This document shows positions 58,056 through 64,000 of a stretch of DNA of 64,000 nt, in pieces. The stretch's first letter is position 1. Every line of letters begins with the position of its first letter. The position numbers and the translations under genes are program-made. Origin of the DNA: Akkermansiaceae bacterium (lineage in GTDB: Bacteria; Verrucomicrobiota; Verrucomicrobiia; Verrucomicrobiales; Akkermansiaceae); contig JAPKCM010000002.1 in the NCBI GenBank assembly GCA_028822935.1, forward strand, positions 93,047 through 157,046, in the 5' to 3' direction. A model generated the notes under the pieces. That model saw only the letters and a program-made list of their open reading frames with translations. It made no database searches and was not told where the DNA came from.

Positions 58056-58562
58056 ATGTCAGATGAATCAGCACGGGTAAGCCTCTTGTGGGCGACGATC
58101 CAGGGGAAGGAAGATTACCCCATTTTTCGCCTTACCTATCTGAGCAATCCGGTCGCACCATTTACTGATGCTGACTTCGATGACATCGAGAGTAAATCTG
58201 TAGAAGCAAATAACGCGCGCGATGTGACAGGGCTCCTGATCGCGGACGATGACCGTATTCTCCAGATCCTTGAAGGACGCGAAGACGCGGTGCGTGAACT
58301 TTACGCGAAAATCGAGGCGGATTCACGTCACGCGGTGATCAAGTTGGTCTGTGCGGTGGAAGACGAGGTGCGCTTACTGCTCACCTGGAGCATGGTTGTG
58401 CGCAAATTGACGGGCACTCCTCCTGCTGTCCTCGAGCAGTTTACAGAGGTCTATGACGAGTTATTACACGCTGATTCGCAGTGTGAGATCAGCATCGAAC
58501 ATGTTGATCTTTTTAAATCGATTGCTCTCTTTGAAGCTCTCCCGCAAGGTGAAGAATGTTAG
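58056..58562 (+). CDS. BLUF-domain blue-light photoreceptor
   Basis: A 168-residue protein. The BLUF domain lies at about 22-115. The flavin-site residues are all present: Y28 (FRLTYLSNP), N52/N53 (ANNARDVTG), Q70 (RILQILEG) and W111 (TWSM), with ADSRHAVIKLV at the end as in other family members. BLUF proteins bind FAD and rearrange Y and Q hydrogen bonds in blue light. The first 20 residues and the C-terminal 50 (VVRKLTGTPPAVLEQFTEVY) have no known output domain, so it would signal through protein contacts. It is a single gene, divergent from the methyltransferase. Confidence 0.93.
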   Translation: MSDESARVSLLWATIQGKEDYPIFRLTYLSNPVAPFTDADFDDIESKSVEANNARDVTGLLIADDDRILQILEGREDAVRELYAKIEADSRHAVIKLVCAVEDEVRLLLTWSMVVRKLTGTPPAVLEQFTEVYDELLHADSQCEISIEHVDLFKSIALFEALPQGEEC

Positions 58563-58858
58563 CTGGAATTTGACCCAGCCAGCGTAATTTGCGGCGCCGT
58601 AGGTTTGGAAAGCGAGGTGTCCTGGTGCGAGGCGTTTGGCATCATAGTAGGCGACATTTTTTTGTCATTGAGCCAGACTTGGATGTGGGGTCAGAGGGCT
58701 TTGATGCGGAGGAAATTCCATTCTCCGGGTTTACGGTGTTTGTCTTTGGCATCATCCCTATCGAGCCAGTCGTTGAGATAGAGGCCGAGGGGTTCGTCGG
58801 CAACTCCCCGGCCGATATTAATCTGTAGGCGATCGCCTTTTTCTTTCTTCTTCACGAT
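58563..58858 (-). pseudogene. DUF1080 (3-keto-disaccharide hydrolase-like) domain remnant
   Basis: The minus-strand frame opens at 58858 and reads GVADEPLGLYLNDWLDRDDA, then KPGEWNFLRIKAL, a TGA at 58691-58693 (arginine codon CGA expected), and PHIQVWLNDK. A shift by one base then gives NVAYYDAKRLAPGHLAFQTY and GAANYAGWVKFQ. The order and text match the C-terminal half of the DUF1080 jelly-roll (GEWN ... GHLAFQ.YG). There is one nonsense codon and one frameshift. It abuts the BLUF gene end-on. Confidence 0.75.
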
Positions 58859-59313
58859 TCAAGTCCTGACCCGGATCGTCAATCTTCGCTTCCTGAAAAA
58901 ACGTCCGAAAAATCTCCCGACGGACATGTGAACACGATCAACAAGGAATGAGGTTTTGTGGTGATTCAGCAGGCCAAAATTTAGAGGTCTCGTAGAACGT
59001 TCTCTTTGACGTCCTGAAAAACGACGAGGTTATTGCTCGACTGAAAGTTTCGACTCAGGAGAAAAATCAAGCAATTGCTGATGGTCAACTCGGGTGACTT
59101 CAAAAGTCTGTAGATTGGCGCTGAAGTTAGCCTCAATTGAGAGGGGATCTTCTGCGGAGCCCAAATAACCTTCTTCTACATTAATTGGCGCTCAAGATCT
59201 GAGATCGGGGTGACGGATCGCATGATGATACTGTCTGTGGAATCTTCTTGATTGACACGTTTTAACAAATTGGTCGCGGCAGGTTTTGGTTTTTGTGGCG
59301 AGGATACTCGAGA
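58859..59313. other. region with possible decayed minus-strand frame
   Basis: No sound gene is present. Minus-strand text between about 59270 and 59030 reads TDSIIMRSVTPISDLERQL, then after a one-base shift NVEEGYLGSAEDPLSIEANF and DHQQLLDFSPESKLSVEQ to a TAA. It has protein-like composition but no start and no recognised family, so it could be another eroded gene. Confidence 0.35.
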
Positions 59314-60387
59314 TCAACTGACTACTTTGTAAATGACAATGCGGCCCCATTTTCTTTCTTCGGCGGGGTTGCCTTGATTTTTTCCTCCAGCAAGGAAGAG
59401 GGTTTTTCCATCGGGAGTGAAGGCGGAGGCGGAGATGCGGAAGCCGACATTTTGATGGTGGAGGCGGGAGCCGGATTCGTGGTCGAAGAGAGCGGCGTTC
59501 CAGTCGCCTTTGAAGATGCGGCCGGCCATGACGAAGAATTTTCCACTCGGATGGAAGGCGAGGGCCTCCATGAGGCCTTCTCCGATTTCGCCTTTGACGG
59601 CGGAGCCGGACTTTTTGATGCCATCGTGCCAGGTGAAGTTTTGCCAGAGTTGTTTTCCATTTCCGGCGGCGGGGTCGGTGGTGCTGCCCATGCCAGCGAG
59701 GTAGAGGGATTTGTCGTCGGGCGCGAAGTGGAGGGCGAAGACGCCGCCGGTGTAGTAGTGGCCCTTGATGATGCCCCAACCGGTAAAATCGGGAGTCTTG
59801 ATGCGGGCAATTTCCTTACCGCCTTGTTCGAGGTCCCAGAGGATGACTTCGCCCATGAGGTTGCCGGCGGCGAGGAGTTTGCCGTTGTTTGAAAAGGCGA
59901 CGGATTGGACGGGCGGGGTGTGGGGGAAGGAATGACGGAGTTCGCCGGTGGCGACATCGAAGACTTTGACCGAAGGTTCAGTTTCGGGAGCGGGTTCGTA
60001 TTTGTAGCCGCCGCAGAGGTATTGTCCGGTGGTGGTGGCGACGAGTTTGCCGTCGGGTGAGATGCGGCTTTGCCAGGACCAAAAGTTGTGGGCTTTGACG
60101 GAGCGGGTTTCCTTTTTCTCCTTGGGGTCGATCCACTTGAGGTCGCCACCGTAGCCCGATGAGATGAGGGTGTTTTGCGAAGCAGACCAATTGATGCCGG
60201 AGGCGAAGTTATCGTGTCGGGCGATTTCTTTGTAGAAATCGCTGATGATTTTGGAGCCGGTGGAGACTTCGTAAACGCCACCGTCGAGGCAGGAGGCGTA
60301 GAGTTTCTTGTCGGGCCCGAGGGTGAGGTCGAGGACGTGAGAAGGGAGATCGATCTCCTTGCCTTTTTTGAGGGTCGGAGGGTTCAT
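59314..60387 (-). CDS. WD40 repeat protein (third gene of DUF1549/1553 - DUF1501 operon)
   Basis: A 357-residue protein with no signal peptide. WD40 blades are visible: LDLTLGPDKKLYASCLDGGV, ISPDGKLVATTTGQYLCGG, VAFSNNGKLLAAGNLMGEVI, LAFHPSGKFFVMAGRIFKG and AFTPDGKTLFLAGGKNQGN. It should form a beta-propeller used as a binding platform. The start at 60387 overlaps the stop of the DUF1501 gene by four bases. This trio is common in Planctomycetes and Verrucomicrobia. The lack of a leader suggests a cytosolic location unless it is exported together with the Tat-type DUF1501 protein. Confidence 0.9.
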   Translation of the reverse strand: MNPPTLKKGKEIDLPSHVLDLTLGPDKKLYASCLDGGVYEVSTGSKIISDFYKEIARHDNFASGINWSASQNTLISSGYGGDLKWIDPKEKKETRSVKAHNFWSWQSRISPDGKLVATTTGQYLCGGYKYEPAPETEPSVKVFDVATGELRHSFPHTPPVQSVAFSNNGKLLAAGNLMGEVILWDLEQGGKEIARIKTPDFTGWGIIKGHYYTGGVFALHFAPDDKSLYLAGMGSTTDPAAGNGKQLWQNFTWHDGIKKSGSAVKGEIGEGLMEALAFHPSGKFFVMAGRIFKGDWNAALFDHESGSRLHHQNVGFRISASAFTPDGKTLFLAGGKNQGNPAEERKWGRIVIYKVVS

Positions 60388-61715
60388 GAGAGGATTTGGG
60401 AAATGGGTGCGGCTTTGTTTTCGACGTGATGGAAAGTCGGGAAGCCGGGGATGTCGAACTCCGAATGGGGATCGATGCCGAGAGCGGAGAAAATAGTGGC
60501 GAAGAGGTTTTCCTCGTTGAAGGGATCCTCGGTGACCTCGGCGCCGTATTTGTCGGTAGCACCGACGAGGGCTCCGCCTCGCACGCCGCCTCCGGCCATG
60601 GCGAGGGACCAGGCGTTGGGGTAGTGGTCGCGGCCGCGGGCTTGGTTGATCCAGGGGGAGCGGCCGAACTCACCCATCGCGACGACGAGAGTATCTTCGA
60701 GCATGCCGCGTTCTTCGAGGTCCTTGGTGAGTTGGAAGATAATGTTGTCGAGATCAGGCACGACCATTTGGTAAATCTCGTGGTTAAAGACGTGGCTGTC
60801 CCAGGGCATGCCGTTGGCGACCATGACGAAGGGTGCGCCTTCCTCGACGAGGGTGCGGGCGAGGAGGGCGTGCTGGCCGAAAGCTCCGGGGCCGTAGCGG
60901 TCGCGGTCGGCTTGCGGGATGCGCTCGAGATCGAAGAGGTGGGAGCAGCTCATGAGGCCGTTGACGCGCTCGAAGGTGGCATTCCAGGAATTGGCAGCGG
61001 CTGATTGACGATCGTTCTCGTACTTTTTGCTGAAGAATTTTCGGAGAGCTTCGCGGGCTTCGTGGTCGTCTTCCGTGATGGAGTCGATTTTGTGAGCGTC
61101 GGGGATTTGGAATTCACCGCCGACGCGCACGGGTGAGTAATCCGCGCCGAGCCAGCCGGCCCAGTTTCCTGCTTTGAATCCTTTGAATTCGTTTCCTTCG
61201 GGGCAGGGGTCGAGGAGGATGAAGTTGGGAATTTTGGATTCGAGTTGGCCGAGTTGTTGGGCGAGGACGGAGCCGATGGTGGGGCGGGTGAAGGGAGGGC
61301 GTGGGGCGTGGCCGCGTTGGAGGAGATTGATGCCTTCGGTGTGCTCCTTGGCGGTCGTTTTCATCGATCGGACAATGGCGAGCTTGTCGGCGATGGAAGC
61401 GCACCTGGGGAGGAGTTCGGAAAAGTGGGTCCCGGGAACGTTAGTCGGGATGCTTTTGAATGGGCCGCCGGTGCTCATGCCGGGTTTGGGGTCCCAGGTT
61501 TCGAATTGGCTGGGACCGCCGCAGAGCCAGAGGAGGATGCAGTGTTTTTGTTTCCGCTTCGCGATCTCAGCGAAGGCTGGTGCGCCAAAGAGTCCGCCCC
61601 AGCTCATGTTGGAGACGGCACCGGCGGAGAGTCCTTGGAGGAACTTGCGGCGGTGGAGATTGTGGTCGGGAGAGCCACAGTTTGGAGGAGAAGCGGGCAT
61701 GAGGAGAGATTCCAA
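60384..61715 (-). CDS. DUF1501 protein, Tat-exported
   Basis: A 443-residue protein (ATG at 61700 is an alternative start). The Tat leader is LHRRKFLQGLSAGAVSNMSW. The DUF1501 core is intact: HCILLWLCGGPSQFETWDPK, VRSMKTTAKEHTEGINLLQR, VMVANGMPWDSHVFNH, VVAMGEFGRSPWINQARGRD and WSLAMAGGGVRGG. It belongs to the alkaline phosphatase/sulfatase superfamily, and a precise activity is not known. Compared with the broken copy at 25505-26077 it shows which middle part was lost there. It follows the cytochrome gene by 67 bases and overlaps the WD40 gene. Confidence 0.94.
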   Translation of the reverse strand: MESLLMPASPPNCGSPDHNLHRRKFLQGLSAGAVSNMSWGGLFGAPAFAEIAKRKQKHCILLWLCGGPSQFETWDPKPGMSTGGPFKSIPTNVPGTHFSELLPRCASIADKLAIVRSMKTTAKEHTEGINLLQRGHAPRPPFTRPTIGSVLAQQLGQLESKIPNFILLDPCPEGNEFKGFKAGNWAGWLGADYSPVRVGGEFQIPDAHKIDSITEDDHEAREALRKFFSKKYENDRQSAAANSWNATFERVNGLMSCSHLFDLERIPQADRDRYGPGAFGQHALLARTLVEEGAPFVMVANGMPWDSHVFNHEIYQMVVPDLDNIIFQLTKDLEERGMLEDTLVVAMGEFGRSPWINQARGRDHYPNAWSLAMAGGGVRGGALVGATDKYGAEVTEDPFNEENLFATIFSALGIDPHSEFDIPGFPTFHHVENKAAPISQILS

Positions 61716-61782
61716 ATTCTAAACAAATCGGGGGGTAGAGGGGTTTAGGATTTTGAGATTAGAGCTTCCCGGCTTTGCCGGG

Positions 61783-63687
61783 TCAGTGGTTGATGCGGAA
61801 TTCGGCGCCGGTGATGAGGGCCCAGCAGAACTGTTCGATGGAAGGGTGATCTTTGGTTTTGATGAAGGAGAGGGCACGCTCTTCTTCTGCGTCGTCGGGA
61901 TCGCGGGAAAGAATGTTTTGGAAGGCTTCGCGGACGACTGTTTGCGGGCTTTCGATTTCGAGGAGTCGGTTGAGGAGGGGAGAGTCGAGAAGGAGTCGGT
62001 TGAAGAAGTCTCCGTTGGTGAGGAACATCGTCTGTTGAACGGAGGGGGAGAAGTTTTCGGCGAAGAGATCGGGGAAGACTTTCGCGAGTCGGTTGCGGAG
62101 ATCTTTGTCGTTTGGTGAGTCGTGGCCGAGGGCGATGCGGAGGGAGCGGGCGAGGGCTTCGGCGGAGAGTGGTTTATCAAGGGCACGGGTGAAGAAGGCT
62201 TCTTGCGGTGGGTTCTTTGATGGGTCGACGGGACGGGAGTCGAGCTGGTAGGCCTTTGATTTGCACAGGGTGCGGATGAGGCGGCGGAGATTGTGGCCGT
62301 TGTTTGAGAAGTCGCGGGTGAGCCAGGCGAGGAGTTCGGGGTGGCTTGCGGGATGGGCTGAGTCCATGAGATCGACGGGATAAACAAGGCCGCGGCCGAA
62401 GAGGAGGGTCCAGATGCGGTTGACGATGGCGGCGGAATAATCGGAGTTGTCGGTGGTGATGGCTTTGGCGAATTCTTCGCGTCGGGAGAATTTTGGAACG
62501 GGGAGAGTGGGGAGATCTTTTTTGAGCTTTTCGTCCTTCTTGAGTTTGCGGAACCACTGGTCGGGAGGGACGGTTTGGTAAAAATCCTTGGCGTCTTTGG
62601 TGCGCTTTCCGTCGGGTTCGGGAATGGTTTTATTTGAGAAGAGGATGAGCTGAGACTGGGAGGTTTTTCCTTCGAGGTTGGCGAATTGGTCGTAGCCGCC
62701 GTGGGCGCGTTCGGCGACGCGTGGGCCGTCGGGGGTTTTCACGTTGAGGCTGCGGCTGAAGAAGGCGATGAGGCCCCAGTAGTGGCCTTGTTCGATTTCG
62801 GGCGCGACCGGGTGGTCGTGGCACTGGGCGCATTGGACTTGTTTTCCCAGAAGAGCACGGGAGGTGCGGGTGGCCATTTGGTGGTGGTCGTCGCGCTGGT
62901 CGTAGAGAAACCAGGAGGCTCCGTTTTCGATCTCTTCTTTTGGGCGGGCGACGAGGAGGTCACGTCCGACTTGATCCCAGGGACGGTTTGTTTTGAAAGT
63001 CCAGCGAAGGTAGTCGAGCCAGGCTTTGCGTTCGGCTCGATTGCGTTTTCGGGTTTCGGCGCGGTCGAGGAAGACGACGTTGAAGATCTCGGTGAGGTGG
63101 TCGGCGTGTTCCTCGGTTTCGGTGAGGTGATCGACGAGGAGGTTGCGTTTGTTGGGGGTGGGGTCTTTGAGGAAGGAGTGAAGTTCGGTGGTCTTGGGGA
63201 TGCGGCCGAGGAGGTCGAGGTAGACGCGGCGGGCGAAAGTAGGGTCGTTGGCTGGATGTGCGGGGACGACCTGTTCTTCCTGCCACTTTTCGGAAATGAG
63301 TTGATCGATGACTTTGGTTGGGTTCAGCGATGGGTCGGGGAGGACGAGCTTCTTGGGAGGCTCGATTTTGAGAGTGGCGATCCAGTGTTTGAGGGTTTCG
63401 ATTTCGTCCGTCATGAGCTGCTTTTTGGGCGGCATGTGGGGATCGGAGTCGGGGTGGAGGGCCTGAAAGAGGGGGCTTTTATCAGGGGAGCCAGGAAGAA
63501 GGGCGGTGTCGGTTTCTCCGCCTTCGATGGCTGAGGCGAGGGTGCGGAGGTCGAGGCCGCCCTTTTGTTTGACGCCGCCGTGGCACTTGGTGCAGTGCTC
63601 TTTGATGAGAGGGTGGGTCTGGGCATACCCGGATAAGGGCATGATGCAACTCGTAAGGATGGCGAGAGCGAGGCGGCGTGACGACAT
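61783..63687 (-). CDS. DUF1549/DUF1553 cytochrome-like protein
   Basis: A 634-residue protein with signal peptide ALAILTSCIMPLSGYAQ. A planctomycete cytochrome C domain (about 25-110, HCTKCHGGVKQKGGLDLRTL) precedes DUF1549 (about 130-330: KVIDQLISEKWQEEQV, FARRVYLDLLGRIP). A second haem-like CAQCHDHP lies at about 285 (GKQVQCAQCHDHPVAPE). DUF1553 (about 380-625) carries FGRGLVYPVDLMDSAHPASH. It is the first gene of the operon with DUF1501 and WD40 and is exported. The trio is thought to act in periplasmic redox chemistry of the PVC group. Confidence 0.95.
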   Translation of the reverse strand: MSSRRLALAILTSCIMPLSGYAQTHPLIKEHCTKCHGGVKQKGGLDLRTLASAIEGGETDTALLPGSPDKSPLFQALHPDSDPHMPPKKQLMTDEIETLKHWIATLKIEPPKKLVLPDPSLNPTKVIDQLISEKWQEEQVVPAHPANDPTFARRVYLDLLGRIPKTTELHSFLKDPTPNKRNLLVDHLTETEEHADHLTEIFNVVFLDRAETRKRNRAERKAWLDYLRWTFKTNRPWDQVGRDLLVARPKEEIENGASWFLYDQRDDHHQMATRTSRALLGKQVQCAQCHDHPVAPEIEQGHYWGLIAFFSRSLNVKTPDGPRVAERAHGGYDQFANLEGKTSQSQLILFSNKTIPEPDGKRTKDAKDFYQTVPPDQWFRKLKKDEKLKKDLPTLPVPKFSRREEFAKAITTDNSDYSAAIVNRIWTLLFGRGLVYPVDLMDSAHPASHPELLAWLTRDFSNNGHNLRRLIRTLCKSKAYQLDSRPVDPSKNPPQEAFFTRALDKPLSAEALARSLRIALGHDSPNDKDLRNRLAKVFPDLFAENFSPSVQQTMFLTNGDFFNRLLLDSPLLNRLLEIESPQTVVREAFQNILSRDPDDAEEERALSFIKTKDHPSIEQFCWALITGAEFRINH

Positions 63688-63818
63688 GGATGAGAATGAA
63701 ATATTGGCCCTTTTATACGGTTCTTGGGAGGAAATTTTTCAGCAAGGTTGGGCTCGCGATGGATTTTCGTATCCTGTGGTAGCCCCGGAGGGATTCTAAG
63801 CTTCGACGACCTTTTCGG

Positions 63819-64000
63819 ATGGCTTCGAAATCAAGAGCATTAAACTCGCTGGTGGTGGGCGCTCATCTATCCTCGCCAGATCCCCCGCATGATGAGTTTC
63901 CTGGCGCCTCATTGATCAATCCTTGGGTCTCCTCGATTTTGTCGAGACAGGTTATCACTGATCTTCATCAACAGATTACTGGTGAGGAAATCCCATCTAA
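63819..64000 (+). CDS. partial open frame at window end
   Basis: From the ATG at 63819 the frame stays open to the last base (60 codons; MASKSRALNSLVVGAHLSSP at the start). No family is recognised and there is no ribosome site. A competing frame from 63686 to 63799 (37 residues) continues beyond its TAA with protein-like text (STTFSDGFEIKSIKLAGGGR), so it is unclear which of the two is real. Confidence 0.3.
   Translation, partial: MASKSRALNSLVVGAHLSSPDPPHDEFPGASLINPWVSSILSRQVITDLHQQITGEEIPS

Overview
The window looks like a piece of chromosome from a Verrucomicrobiota bacterium, probably of the Verrucomicrobiales. The reasons are the protein families typical of the PVC group (DUF1587/1592/1588/1585 cytochromes paired with DUF1552, DUF1549/1553 cytochromes paired with DUF1501, a PVC-type CxxCH dehydrogenase of about 990 residues), PEP-CTERM sorted proteins, very large CotH/lamin-tail surface proteins, an LbtU-like porin (hence an outer membrane), and few strong Shine-Dalgarno sequences. 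No sequence search was possible. Family names rest on motifs I can read, and the lineage is an inference.

Layout. 1-5.2 kb: a 5'-cut DUF1592 gene coupled to DUF1552, then two coupled exported beta-rich proteins on the minus strand. 5.4-15.2 kb: a 1640-residue CotH protein, a convergent short PEP-CTERM protein with the same LamG-like domain, and a double VCBS/UnbV protein. 15.4-20 kb: tRNA-Gly, nrdR, an unknown gene, a HIT hydrolase, then a minus-strand metallophosphatase/PQQ-propeller pair. 20.4-23.5 kb: a cytochrome-PA14 gene and a beta-propeller gene. 23.6-28.2 kb: a decayed stretch with a nonsense-interrupted jelly-roll gene, an internally deleted DUF1501 gene, two abutting unidentified fragments and an isomerase fragment; an intact yjdM and an intact sulfatase lie among them. 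28.3-35.9 kb: a SIMPL protein, then dnaK-groES-groEL as one minus-strand cluster, tRNA-Glu, selA and a pseudouridine synthase. 36-44.7 kb: a second short PEP-CTERM/long LamG pair, then a porin-CotH operon. 45.5-49.7 kb: a four-gene ABC-transporter operon. 49.7-54.3 kb: a wrecked AraC-type regulator, a third CotH protein and a broken REP-associated transposase. 54.3-64 kb: a 990-residue cytochrome, a methyltransferase, a BLUF photoreceptor, a decayed DUF1080 gene and the operon DUF1549/1553 - DUF1501 - WD40.

How the genes fit together. Much of the coding capacity goes to exported proteins. There are four separate PVC cytochrome or cytochrome-propeller modules, probably used in periplasmic oxidation or sugar breakdown. 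There is also a surface system of CotH kinases, LamG domains and PEP-CTERM anchors. The most striking pattern occurs twice: a short PEP-CTERM protein carrying a LamG-like domain sits beside a long multidomain protein whose N-terminus carries the same domain. In the second case the shared domain is still identical over a 53-base DNA block. I suggest, as inference only, that the short anchored protein and the long protein work as a matched surface pair.
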